Assembly: GCA_002840095.1 (NCBI GenBank)
Contig: PGZL01000002.1
Coordinates: 155,872 to 219,871, forward strand
DNA: 64,000 nucleotides
Origin: Gammaproteobacteria bacterium HGW-Gammaproteobacteria-1
GTDB lineage: Bacteria; Pseudomonadota; Gammaproteobacteria; Thiohalomonadales; Thiohalomonadaceae
Reading direction: 5' to 3'
This document shows positions 18,848 to 27,981 of this stretch, piece after piece. A model generated the notes under the pieces. That model saw only the letters and a list, made by a program, of their open reading frames with translations. It searched no databases and was not told where the DNA came from. Positions within the stretch are counted from its first letter, which is position 1, and each line of letters opens with the position of its first letter. The translations under genes and the position numbers were made by a program.

Positions 18848-19783
18848 ATGTCAACAGATGACTCGGATAAAACCGTATTTCGCCAGTCCGGCGCCGCATC
18901 CGGCGCGCAGGGCGACCGAACCGTGATCAGACCCTCGCCAGGGCGCCGCGGGGCGGCGCAACCGCAGCAGCGGCAGGCTGATGCTGCGCAACACGCGCGA
19001 AACGACTATGCCAAGCCGGCGGGTCACACGCCGCAGCGAAGTTTCGAGGATACCCATAACGGGCAGTTCAGTACGTTGTGTGGACTGAATCCGCTGGTGA
19101 ATGCCGCCTCGATGTTGCTGGCGGTGTTCCATAATGCGCGGCGGTCTATGGCGCACCCAAATGTCGGTGGACTGCATCAACAACTGGTCAGCGCCATCCG
19201 CGCCTTTGAGACAAGCGCGAAAGAAAAAAATATCCGCCCGGAAGTCGTGCTGGCGGCGCGTTATGTGCTTTGCACGGCACTCGATGAGGCGGTACTCAAC
19301 ACCCCGTGGGGTGCGGAGAGTGCCTGGACGCAACGCAGCCTGCTGAGTCTGTTCCACAACGAAACAAACGGCGGTGAAAAATTCTTCATGCTGGTCGACC
19401 GCATGCGTGAGAGACCCGCCGAAAATATCGACATTATCGAGCTTATGTACGTTCTTCTAAGTCTCGGATACGAAGGCAAGTATCGGGTCATCAGCCGCGG
19501 CCGGGATATGCTGGAAAATATTCGCGACGAGCTGTACCGGATCATCCGCACCCATCGGGGCGACTACGAACGCGAACTGTCGGCGAACTGGCGTGGCTTG
19601 GGGAATGTCAGGAATTCGCTCGCCAACTACATTCCGATGTGGGTCGTCGCCAGCGTGGTCTGCGGCGTGCTCGTGCTGGGCTATTCGGGGGTTCGGTACT
19701 GGCTGCATCAGTCGGCCGGGTATACGGTAGCGCAACTTGAAGCGATCATCAGTGCGGACCCCGACAAGACCCAGGGTCAATAA
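18848..19783 (+). CDS. tssL: TssL (DotU/IcmH-like) with Thr-motif N-terminus
   Basis: 311 aa inner-membrane component. The cytoplasmic DotU domain (about residues 75-240) shows NPLVNAASMLLAVFHNAR, AARYVLCTALDEAVLNTPWG and FFMLVDRMRERPAENIDIIE; one C-terminal TM segment (IPMWVVASVVCGVLVLGYSG) follows. There is no OmpA/peptidoglycan-binding domain. The disordered N-terminus has two matching Thr sites, DKTVFR (T9, nt 18866-18883) and DRTVIR (T25, nt 18914-18931). These resemble sites in the kinase N-terminus and the Thr of Agrobacterium TssL that PpkA phosphorylates and Fha binds; that role here is inferred. Confidence 0.95.
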   Translation: MSTDDSDKTVFRQSGAASGAQGDRTVIRPSPGRRGAAQPQQRQADAAQHARNDYAKPAGHTPQRSFEDTHNGQFSTLCGLNPLVNAASMLLAVFHNARRSMAHPNVGGLHQQLVSAIRAFETSAKEKNIRPEVVLAARYVLCTALDEAVLNTPWGAESAWTQRSLLSLFHNETNGGEKFFMLVDRMRERPAENIDIIELMYVLLSLGYEGKYRVISRGRDMLENIRDELYRIIRTHRGDYERELSANWRGLGNVRNSLANYIPMWVVASVVCGVLVLGYSGVRYWLHQSAGYTVAQLEAIISADPDKTQGQ

Positions 19784-19813
19784 GCGGGTGCACAGGACAC
19801 GTTTGGGCAAGAT

Positions 19814-22800
19814 ATGAGCAAGATAGCCGGTTTCTTCAAAAACAAAATAGTAATTTCGCTGATCGGACTGATAATCCTGTCACTGCTGATATGGTTTGTG
19901 GGGCCGTATATCAAATTCGGCAGCGACAATTACGCGCCGCTGGGTGGCGAGGTGGCGCGCCTTATCGCCATCATGGTGATTGTGATGATGTGGGGGCTCA
20001 ATAACCTGCGCATCACGCTCATGGACAAGAAGCACAATGCCGAACTTGTGGCCGACCTGCAGGAAAACCACACCAGCGCCAACCGGCTGATCAACGAGCA
20101 GCAGTCGGAAGAGATTCATGTCTTGAACGAGCGGTTTTCGCAGGCTTTGGCGACCCTCCGGAAGCTCAAGTTCAACGGGCGCGGGTCACGCAAAGCGCTG
20201 TATGAATTGCCGTGGTACATCATCATCGGGCCACCGGGATCGGGCAAGACAACTGCGCTGATCAACTCCAGCCTCGAGTTTCCGCTGGCTGACAAGTTCG
20301 GCAAGGAGGCCCTGCACGGAGTAGGCGGTACGCGCAACTGTGACTGGTGGTTTACCAACGAAGCGGTACTGATTGATACGGCGGGTCGTTATACGACGCA
20401 GGACAGTCACAAGGTTATCGATAGCGGCGCTTGGGACGGATTCCTTTCGCTGTTAAAGCGGAACCGACGTCGTCGTCCGATCAACGGCGTCATCGTTGCT
20501 ATCAGTCTGCAGGAATTGCTGTTGCAGACCGAGGATGAGCGTGCCGCGCATGCGCGCACCATCCGCACGCGAATCGACGAGCTGATGAACAAGCTGGAGA
20601 TCCGTTTCCCCATCTATCTCATGTTCACCAAGAGCGATTTGGTGTCAGGCTTCAGTGAATTCTTCGAGGACATGGGCAAGGAGGAGCGTGAGCAGGTCTG
20701 GGGCGTTTCCCTGCCCAATGCGCCGGAGGCCTCGCAGAGTCCTGACCTGGATTATCTGCACGATGCCTATCAGGGGCTCGTCAAGCGGCTGTATGAACGG
20801 GTCATCACCCGTATTCATCAGGAGCGTGACCCTAACCGCCGAGCGGCCATCCAGGCCTTCCCGCAGCAAATGGAGAACCTGAAGAACATCGCCCTGCAGT
20901 TTGTGCAACAGACGTTCGTCAAGAATCGTTACCAGTTCCAGCCCTATCTGCGCGGGGTGTATTTCACCAGCGGCACGCAGGACGGTACGCCGATAGACCG
21001 CCTCATGTCCTCGGTGGCGGTGAATTTCGGTTTCGATCGCCAGGCGATATCCGGCGGCATCGGCATGGGCAAGAGTTTCTTTCTCGGCGGGCTGTTTCGC
21101 GAGGTGATATTTCCAGAGTCCGAGTTGGTGGGTTCAAATCGACGTTATGAGTCTTTTATCCGCTGGTCGCAACGTATCGGCTATGTGGGCATGGCGTCGC
21201 TCGTCGTTATCTTGCTGACTGCATGGGCGGGCAGTTTCACCCGGCACAAAATGTATATGGGCGAGGTCGAGGCCCAGGTCGCCGATTTCAATGTGGAGCG
21301 TGTGCGCGTCAATGCCTGGAGTAATGACCTGCGCCAGGTGTTGCCGAGCCTGAACGCGCTGGCCCGGGCCAGTATCGTGTATGACAAGGAGGCGCATCCC
21401 TGGCTGTCGGGCCTGGGCATGTACGATGGGACGGTCGATCAGATGGCGGACCGGGCTTACGAGTCGCAACTGGTGACGATGTTTCTGCCGCGCCTGCTCG
21501 ATTACATGGCGGGTACCATCAAACACGCCAGCAATGAGCGCGATCTATACGATGATTTTCGTACCTATATGATGTTTGCGCATGTCGAGCACATCGATAA
21601 GGCCCATGTCATGGATTGGTTCAAGGGGCGCCTGGACGAGGACTTGTATGGTCAGGCGACACAGCGGGGCGAGTTAATGGCACATCTGGATGCCTTGTTG
21701 CGGATTGAACTCGAACCGTCCAAGCTCGATCAGTCCCTGGTCAATACTGTGCGCAGTCGCCTGTTGCAGGTTCCTGTCTCACAACGTGTCTACAGCCGGA
21801 TCCGCAGCAATCCGAAATATTCGCAACGCATCAATCTGCTCAATGAGTTCGGCGAGTCTGTGCGCGGCACCTATGTCGTCAATGATTCCGTGCAACAGAA
21901 CCTGTCGATGCCGGTGCTGTTCACGAAACAGGCGCATGAGAGCATAAATTTGTCCCCCGAGGCGGAAATTATTGCCGACCTGACGCGTGAAAAGTGGGTG
22001 CTGTCCGATGGCGAGGATGCCCGCGTGGATTTTGTCCAGGACGACCTGGATACGGTTGCGCGCCAGGTTCAGGAGCATTATGACGCCGATTACGCGGCGC
22101 ATTGGGTGAGGATGTACAGCGCGCTGGAGGTCAAGCCCTTCGAAAGCCTGCGCCAGGCCAATGATACCCTGCAGGCATTCACTGACCCGGTGTATTCGCC
22201 ACTGCTGTCGATCTTGCAGGTGGGCGTGGCCAATACCGTGCTGACCAACCAGATGGTGTCGGATCTTGCGGATGACAACAAGGATGGTAAGAAGGGAAGA
22301 GTGCTGGCTTTTGCCGCTACGCAGGTCGACCTGACCGTGGTGGACAAGCAATTCAGGGAGGTGAACCAGTTATTGCGCGAGCGCAAGGATCATCCGCCCG
22401 AGGTGCAGAATGTCATTCAAAAGGTGCGCCAGCTACAGGAGTTCGTCAACGAGATATTGATCGCCCCGGACCCCGGTAAAAAGGCCTTTGAGGTGGCACG
22501 CGCGCGCTATCAAAGCGGTGCCGGCAACGCGATTACTTCAATTGCCGGCTACGCAAATGGCCTGCCGGAGCCGCTCAATCGCTGGTTGCGGACACTTTCC
22601 ACAGAAACGTGGAAGGTGGTGCTGGGGGCCGCACACGGATATGTCAATGCCGAATGGAAGAATCAGGTATATGAACCCTACGTGCGCGGACTTAACAACC
22701 GCTATCCGTTGCAGCGCGATGCCAGTGCCGATGTCGGCCTGCGCGACTTCACCGAGTTCTTCAAGCCGGGCGGTATCATCGACAAGTTTGCCGCGGAGTA

Positions 22801-23377
22801 TGTCCGCCCCTTCGTCGATACGCGCAGCGGCTGGAGCAATCGCGGTATTGACAATTACAGCCTCGGGCTGTCGTCTGCGACGCTGGCGCAGATCCGCAAG
22901 GCGCAGGTTATAAAAGAGGTATTTTTCAGCGAAAGCCCGGAGTTTCCCAGCTTGACCTTTCAGTTGCGTCCTTACGATATGAAAAAGTCGGACGCGCGCT
23001 TTACCCTGGAAGTTAGCGACAAACGCATAACCTATAGTCATGGGCCCAAGTTCTGGAGCACTTTGCAATGGGCCGGAAATGACACGCAAAATCGCGTGCG
23101 TGTCATCTTTGAAGACATTCAGGATCAGCAGCACTCGCTTACGTATGAAGGTCCATGGGCCTGGTTCCGCTTGCAGGATGCCGCAAAGATCAGCAGTACC
23201 ACCGCACCTAACGTGTACTTGGCGACTTATTCCGCAAATGACGGGAACCATAGTTATAGTGCCGCCGCAGCCGTGAATCCGCAGCACAACGTGCGTTATG
23301 AGATCAAGGCGCGCAGCGTGAACAATCCGTTTAACAAGGATCTTCTGGGCAGTTTCAGGTGTCCCGAGCGAATTTAG
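19814..23377 (+). CDS. tssM: TssM (IcmF-like) T6SS membrane complex protein
   Basis: 1187 aa, IcmF/VasK family. Two N-terminal TM segments (about residues 12-32 and 47-63), a cytoplasmic NTPase-like domain with Walker A GPPGSGKT (K145) and DTAGRY, then a third TM near residues 455-475 (YVGMASLVVILLTAWAG) and a long periplasmic part ending in the IcmF C-terminal beta domain that binds TssJ. Length is at the usual size for TssM. It lies 30 bp after tssL and ends 8 bp before the tagF start. The Walker A is intact, unlike in some TssM proteins. Confidence 0.97.
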   Translation: MSKIAGFFKNKIVISLIGLIILSLLIWFVGPYIKFGSDNYAPLGGEVARLIAIMVIVMMWGLNNLRITLMDKKHNAELVADLQENHTSANRLINEQQSEEIHVLNERFSQALATLRKLKFNGRGSRKALYELPWYIIIGPPGSGKTTALINSSLEFPLADKFGKEALHGVGGTRNCDWWFTNEAVLIDTAGRYTTQDSHKVIDSGAWDGFLSLLKRNRRRRPINGVIVAISLQELLLQTEDERAAHARTIRTRIDELMNKLEIRFPIYLMFTKSDLVSGFSEFFEDMGKEEREQVWGVSLPNAPEASQSPDLDYLHDAYQGLVKRLYERVITRIHQERDPNRRAAIQAFPQQMENLKNIALQFVQQTFVKNRYQFQPYLRGVYFTSGTQDGTPIDRLMSSVAVNFGFDRQAISGGIGMGKSFFLGGLFREVIFPESELVGSNRRYESFIRWSQRIGYVGMASLVVILLTAWAGSFTRHKMYMGEVEAQVADFNVERVRVNAWSNDLRQVLPSLNALARASIVYDKEAHPWLSGLGMYDGTVDQMADRAYESQLVTMFLPRLLDYMAGTIKHASNERDLYDDFRTYMMFAHVEHIDKAHVMDWFKGRLDEDLYGQATQRGELMAHLDALLRIELEPSKLDQSLVNTVRSRLLQVPVSQRVYSRIRSNPKYSQRINLLNEFGESVRGTYVVNDSVQQNLSMPVLFTKQAHESINLSPEAEIIADLTREKWVLSDGEDARVDFVQDDLDTVARQVQEHYDADYAAHWVRMYSALEVKPFESLRQANDTLQAFTDPVYSPLLSILQVGVANTVLTNQMVSDLADDNKDGKKGRVLAFAATQVDLTVVDKQFREVNQLLRERKDHPPEVQNVIQKVRQLQEFVNEILIAPDPGKKAFEVARARYQSGAGNAITSIAGYANGLPEPLNRWLRTLSTETWKVVLGAAHGYVNAEWKNQVYEPYVRGLNNRYPLQRDASADVGLRDFTEFFKPGGIIDKFAAEYVRPFVDTRSGWSNRGIDNYSLGLSSATLAQIRKAQVIKEVFFSESPEFPSLTFQLRPYDMKKSDARFTLEVSDKRITYSHGPKFWSTLQWAGNDTQNRVRVIFEDIQDQQHSLTYEGPWAWFRLQDAAKISSTTAPNVYLATYSANDGNHSYSAAAAVNPQHNVRYEIKARSVNNPFNKDLLGSFRCPERI

Positions 23378-23385
23378 GAGGGGGC

Positions 23386-24126
23386 ATGAGTAGTCCAGGA
23401 TTGTATGGAAAGCTGCCTGCTCACGGTGATTTTGTGCAGCGCAATCTGCCTGGCGCATTTGTGCAGGAGTGGGATCAATGGTTGCAGCATCTGGTGGCGG
23501 GGGCCAGGGAAAAGATCGGCGAGCAGTGGCTCGACATCTACCTGACCAGCCCAATCTGGCGTTTCGTGCTGTCACACGGTGTGATTGACGCCAATCACTG
23601 GGCCGGGATCGTGTTGCCCAGTGTGGATTTAGTTGGGCGCTATTTCCCGTTCAGCATTGTCATGCAGGTTGGGCAACAGCATCATCCGGCTGGATTTCTC
23701 GCCGAGCAGTCTGCCTGGTTTTCCGCCATCGAGGAGTTGGCTTTGCGCGCCCTTGAAGGCGAGTTGTCGCTTGATGAGCTGGTCGATGCGCTGGAGCAAT
23801 CAGGTACGGTTCTGGATAGCGCCTATCAGCCGGCGAACGATGTCTCCGGTTGCAGTGATATCCAGCTGGACATGGAGTTTGAGGAACAGTCGGTCATGTC
23901 CGCCTATCCGGCAATGCTTGACGCGCTGCTCGCCGGACAACTCAACAGCTACAGCGTCTGGTCGACGGATGGTTCCGAGCGCGTCGCGCCCTGCGTGTTC
24001 AGTGTGGCGGGCTTGCCGTCAACGAGCAAGTTGCCGGCGCTGCTGGATGGCCAGTGGCAGTACTGGGGATGGCGGCAACCCTATGTGCTGGTAGCTCCGG
24101 ATAAAAACATGGGCGTTGCGGTATGA
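23386..24126 (+). CDS. tagF: TagF, T6SS post-translational repressor-type protein
   Basis: 246 aa, TagF/ImpM (DUF2094) family. N-terminal LYGKLPAHGDFVQRNLP and SPIWRFVLSHGVIDANHWAG are the family signature. In Pseudomonas TagF holds the T6SS inactive independently of or together with Thr phosphorylation by acting on Fha. The frame is open upstream into tssM, but ATG 23386 follows a very strong Shine-Dalgarno (AGGAGGGGGC), so it was chosen. The stop overlaps the pppA start (ATGA). Confidence 0.93.
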   Translation: MSSPGLYGKLPAHGDFVQRNLPGAFVQEWDQWLQHLVAGAREKIGEQWLDIYLTSPIWRFVLSHGVIDANHWAGIVLPSVDLVGRYFPFSIVMQVGQQHHPAGFLAEQSAWFSAIEELALRALEGELSLDELVDALEQSGTVLDSAYQPANDVSGCSDIQLDMEFEEQSVMSAYPAMLDALLAGQLNSYSVWSTDGSERVAPCVFSVAGLPSTSKLPALLDGQWQYWGWRQPYVLVAPDKNMGVAV

Positions 24127-24923
24127 CTGATATTACCGTCAGAAGGCCGGTTACCTGGACCTCTTGCGCGGCGACAGACGTGGGTACCGTGCGTTCAGTC
24201 AATGAGGATGCCGTTCTTGACAAGCCTGAGCTTGGCCTGTGGGCGGTGGCCGATGGCATGGGCGGCCACGAGGCGGGTGATGTCGCCAGTCAGATGATAG
24301 TCGAGGCTCTGGGCGAGCTGAACAGGCCGCAGGTGTTGAGTGATTTCATCAACCAGATCGAAAACCGGATCATCGACGTCAACGCGCGCCTGTTGGAGTA
24401 CTCGGAGATCATGCTCGATGGCCGGGTGAGCGGAAGTACGTTCGTGTCGTTGGTGATCTACGGTCATGCCGGGGCCTGCCTGTGGATGGGCGATTCGCGA
24501 CTGTATCGGTATCGCGGAAACAGGCTGCGGCAAATATCGCGCGACCACAGCCAGGTTTCCGAGTTGCTGCAGGCCGGTGCCATTACGGAAGAGGAGGCGC
24601 GGAATCACCCTGAATCCAATGTGATTACCCGCGCCGTAGGTACCAACGAAGTCCCCTATCTGGACATGGACGTGTTCGACGTCCAGCTCGGCGACGTGTT
24701 GTTGTTGTGCAGTGACGGACTGTACAACGCCCTTGACGAGAGCAGCATAGCAGCGTGCCTCGATAATGCGGATCCGAAGCAAATAGTTGCCCGGTTAATC
24801 GATGCCGCCCTGGCGCATGGAGCGGCCGATAACGTGTCTGTCATTGCCGTCAAGGGGATGCGGAACGGGATGCCCGTCGCAGCAGCATCCGAACAAGCAG
24901 AGCAAGTACACGGCGATGAATGA
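24123..24923 (+). CDS. pppA: PppA, PP2C-type Ser/Thr phosphatase of the T6SS
   Basis: 266 aa PPM/PP2C phosphatase. Metal-binding motifs are visible: SVNEDAVL, VADGMGGHEAGD, LWMGDSRLYRYR and LLLCSDGLYN, then AADNVSVIAV. In T6SS loci PppA reverses the phosphorylation made by PpkA on the FHA protein or its partners and so resets the system. It overlaps tagF by 4 bp and the kinase gene by 8 bp, a common phosphatase-kinase pair. Confidence 0.96.
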   Translation: MTDITVRRPVTWTSCAATDVGTVRSVNEDAVLDKPELGLWAVADGMGGHEAGDVASQMIVEALGELNRPQVLSDFINQIENRIIDVNARLLEYSEIMLDGRVSGSTFVSLVIYGHAGACLWMGDSRLYRYRGNRLRQISRDHSQVSELLQAGAITEEEARNHPESNVITRAVGTNEVPYLDMDVFDVQLGDVLLLCSDGLYNALDESSIAACLDNADPKQIVARLIDAALAHGAADNVSVIAVKGMRNGMPVAAASEQAEQVHGDE

Positions 24924-27702
24924 CAAGTCAAAAGCCGATAGCAGCGTGCCGGCGGCACCGGGAACGCCGCAGGACAATCCGGTGGGCGCGCCCGGTGACC
25001 GCACTGTTTTCCGGTCTACTTCTTCCGTGCAGGGCAGCGTTCAGGGACCGGGCAATGCTGTGACGCAGGATAGTCCGGTCGACGCCACGCGCATAGCGCA
25101 GCCGGGATCGCCGCAGCGGAAATCCGCCGAATCAGGCAGTGATCATACAGTCTCACGTCCCGCTGCACCTGCGCAAAGCACCGGCCAGGCTCGGGGCAAT
25201 CCTGTTGCGCAGGAACAGCCCGCTGATGCCACGCGTATCAAGTCGGCAGGCGTGGCCGCGCGCACCCCAGGGCAGGTTCCGCGCCAACCGTCCGCCGGCA
25301 CAGATGCCACGCGCATGCGGCAGGCGCCACCTGCCGCACAGGGCAGCCCCAACCAGACCAGGGTGCGCGAGCAGGCGAGGCCGGCCAGTGTCGGTCGCGA
25401 ACAGCAAGTGGGGGCAGTACAGGAGGACACGGTTCTCAAGGGCCGTTTTGTGCTGGAGAAAGTCATCGGCGTGGGCGGAATGGGAGTCGTATACAAGGCT
25501 ACCGACAAGCTGAAGGTCGAGGCACATGATCGCGAGCCACACGTGGCTATCAAGGTTTTGAGCGACGAGTTCAAATCGCATCCTGAGTCGTTCATTGCCT
25601 TGCAGCGCGAATCCCGCAAGACGCAGCGGCTCGCCCACCCCAACGTCGTGAAGGTATACGATTTTGACCGGGACGGTGACACCGTCTTCATGACCATGGA
25701 ATACATGGAAGGGCGGCCGCTGGATCAAATAATCAAGCAATACAGCAGTACCGGCCTGCCCCGTGACGATGTCTGGAACATTCTCAACGGCCTTTGCTCC
25801 GCATTGATATATGCGCACGCAGAGAAAATCGTGCATTCGGATTTCAAACCCGGAAATATCTTTATCACGGATGCCGGCCACGCCAAGATTTTTGACTTTG
25901 GTATTGCGCGTGCGGTAGCCAGTGTCGATCGACAGACCGGAAAGCATCAGGATCGTACCGTGTTCGATGCAGGGAGCCTCGGCGCCCTCACGCCGGCATA
26001 CGCCAGCCTGGAGATGCTGTTGGGCAAGGAGCCGGATATCCGCGACGATCTCTTTGCGCTTGGGTGTATTGCCTACGAGATGCTGACCGGCGAGCACCCC
26101 TATAAGCGCATGCCGGCCGATGAAGCATTCAAGAGCCGGATGAAGCCCGCAAAAATATCCGGCATTAAAGCACGGCAATGGAAGGCGATTGAAAAATCCC
26201 TGGCGTTCCGGCGCGAGGACCGTCTCGCCTCGGTCGAGGAATTTTATCAGTTAATTCAACCCAAACGCCGCTCACTCGCTTTGTGGTTTGTATTGGCCGT
26301 ACTGGCCACGGCAAGCTCAACTGTCTATTTCGTGCTGGACAATGCCCGCCCGCCGCCACCGGCAGCCGAAATTCAACTGGATGAAATCGAATTCAAGATT
26401 CGTTATGACCTGTTCAGGGAAAAGATAGAAAAGCTGGTGGCCGACTCGCGTTTTTCACCGGACTGGGAAAGCAGCTTGAGGGATGAGGTGAACGGCTTGC
26501 GGACCTTGCTGGGAGAGCGGCAGGATACGTGGCTCGTCACGATGCGGGAGGCTATTTATAGCCTGTATCAGAAAAAATTCCTGGAACTCCTGCAGGCGAA
26601 GAGTTTTTCCCGTGCCGGCGAAATTCTGAATAATGCCGCGCACTATACGGACGATCCTAAATGGATAGGCGAACAGAAACAGCAACTTGCGGAGCTGGAA
26701 CGACAGGAAGCGGAACGGCAGAGTGCGGCGCGGGCGGAGCGTCAGCGTGTAACTGAGGTTCGTGACGCGCAGATCAAAGTCGAGGAACGCCGTAATGACC
26801 TGTTCGACCTGGCGCTGCGCAACGTTAATCAGCAGTTGCAGTGTCAGGGGCAACTCAATATGCGCGGTTTCGGAGTTGCCGTTGACAAGTTGCGTGCCAC
26901 CGATGCGCAGCGCTACGCAAAATTGGAAAGTAATATCATCGTCAAGCTTTCCGAGTGTATCTCCCGTGTCGGAAAGAGCCAGCCGGAACGGGCGCTGGAG
27001 GCGAAAAACTATGCCTTGCGTATTTTCAACAATAATCGGTTTATCGCCGCGATTAACATCACGCCGCGTGATGTCTGCGACCGATCGATTGCCGGACTTG
27101 GCGCGCGGGGTGATCGGGCGGTGTGCCAGGATAAATTGGCGGATGGCGGCTCCGGACCCACGTTGGTCGTGATCCCCGGGGGCAAGGGGATTTCGGACTT
27201 TGCCATCGGAAAATACGAGGTTTCGGTGCGCGAGTTCAATCACTACTGCAGAGTGTCGGGCGCCTGCGGTCCGGTTGCCGGACAGGATGAGTCGTTGCCG
27301 ATCGTCAATGTCACGCTCAGTCAGGCTAATGGCTATATCCGATGGCTGAGTAGTACGACACAGCAGAAGTATCGTCTGCCTTCCCGTGTCGAATGGATGT
27401 ACGCCGCCAATGCCACCAGCCAGTCACACGACCCGAATCGCAACTGTCAGCTGAACAGTCGCGGCATCGAGAAGGGCGGAGCACTGGTGCGAATGAATAC
27501 CGGCATGCAGAACAGCTGGGGTCTGGTCAACTACCTGGGTAATGCCCGGGAGTGGGTCTATGACCAAAGCCGTAGCCTGCTCGCAGTTGGCGGTTCGTTT
27601 GATGACCCTATGGAGCGGTGCGACGTAGCTGCCATGTCAGCGCACACTGGTCAGGCAGACAAGCGTACCGGTTTTCGCGTGGTGCGAGAGTTGGTCAGGT
27701 AA
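24916..27702 (+). CDS. ppkA: PpkA-type Ser/Thr kinase with C-terminal SUMF1/FGE-like domain
   Basis: 928 aa from ATG 24916, overlapping pppA by 8 bp. Order: disordered N-terminus (1-175); kinase domain (about 178-445) with glycine loop GVGGMGVVYK, VAIKVL (K213), catalytic loop HSDFKPGN (D309) and DFG (D327); one TM at about 453-474; a coiled-coil part; and a SUMF1/FGE-like domain (about 747-928) with GNAREWVYD, AVGGSFDDP and KRTGFRVVREL. The FGE part would lie in the periplasm and looks non-catalytic because only one Cys is in the usual active-site stretch. In Pseudomonas an FGE-like protein, TagR, acts upstream of PpkA in the periplasm; here the two seem fused. The N-terminus has at least seven Thr motifs (T30, T58, T78, T106, T132, T148, T172), with an eighth, T348, in the activation segment. 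Confidence 0.93.
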   Translation: MNDKSKADSSVPAAPGTPQDNPVGAPGDRTVFRSTSSVQGSVQGPGNAVTQDSPVDATRIAQPGSPQRKSAESGSDHTVSRPAAPAQSTGQARGNPVAQEQPADATRIKSAGVAARTPGQVPRQPSAGTDATRMRQAPPAAQGSPNQTRVREQARPASVGREQQVGAVQEDTVLKGRFVLEKVIGVGGMGVVYKATDKLKVEAHDREPHVAIKVLSDEFKSHPESFIALQRESRKTQRLAHPNVVKVYDFDRDGDTVFMTMEYMEGRPLDQIIKQYSSTGLPRDDVWNILNGLCSALIYAHAEKIVHSDFKPGNIFITDAGHAKIFDFGIARAVASVDRQTGKHQDRTVFDAGSLGALTPAYASLEMLLGKEPDIRDDLFALGCIAYEMLTGEHPYKRMPADEAFKSRMKPAKISGIKARQWKAIEKSLAFRREDRLASVEEFYQLIQPKRRSLALWFVLAVLATASSTVYFVLDNARPPPPAAEIQLDEIEFKIRYDLFREKIEKLVADSRFSPDWESSLRDEVNGLRTLLGERQDTWLVTMREAIYSLYQKKFLELLQAKSFSRAGEILNNAAHYTDDPKWIGEQKQQLAELERQEAERQSAARAERQRVTEVRDAQIKVEERRNDLFDLALRNVNQQLQCQGQLNMRGFGVAVDKLRATDAQRYAKLESNIIVKLSECISRVGKSQPERALEAKNYALRIFNNNRFIAAINITPRDVCDRSIAGLGARGDRAVCQDKLADGGSGPTLVVIPGGKGISDFAIGKYEVSVREFNHYCRVSGACGPVAGQDESLPIVNVTLSQANGYIRWLSSTTQQKYRLPSRVEWMYAANATSQSHDPNRNCQLNSRGIEKGGALVRMNTGMQNSWGLVNYLGNAREWVYDQSRSLLAVGGSFDDPMERCDVAAMSAHTGQADKRTGFRVVRELVR

Positions 27703-27707
27703 TTGCG

Positions 27708-27923
27708 ATGCCGATCGAGAAATATTCGGGACTGCTGCGGGCATTGAACGAGGACTATTACTGCGGACACCTCGCGTTTGAGGAGTACCGAAAATTGCGT
27801 GGTGATATTCTGGGGGAAGTCGAAAGCGAGACGAATATGACGCCAGGGACGCAAGCCGGCCATGAGAGCAATGTGCTGGCGCGGGTGCTGGCGTATTTCA
27901 AGTCGACAGAAGAAAGCGAGTAA
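27708..27923 (+). CDS. Small 71-aa protein between ppkA and exbB
   Basis: 71 aa from ATG 27708, 5 bp after ppkA. The central part (LLRALNEDYYCGHLAFEEY then RKLRGDILGEVE) resembles the short SHOCT-like pattern of a Leu-rich helix, a Gly and an Ex(Y/F)xxxR helix, but no family is claimed. It has no signal or TM. Reading the long frame upstream from 27618 would overlap ppkA, so the later ATG is preferred. It is probably co-transcribed with the kinase and with exbB 58 bp downstream. Confidence 0.7.
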   Translation: MPIEKYSGLLRALNEDYYCGHLAFEEYRKLRGDILGEVESETNMTPGTQAGHESNVLARVLAYFKSTEESE

Positions 27924-27981
27924 TAAACACACCATCTATTTGCCATTGAATAAACAACCTGCATTTAGCGAGAGACTAGCC

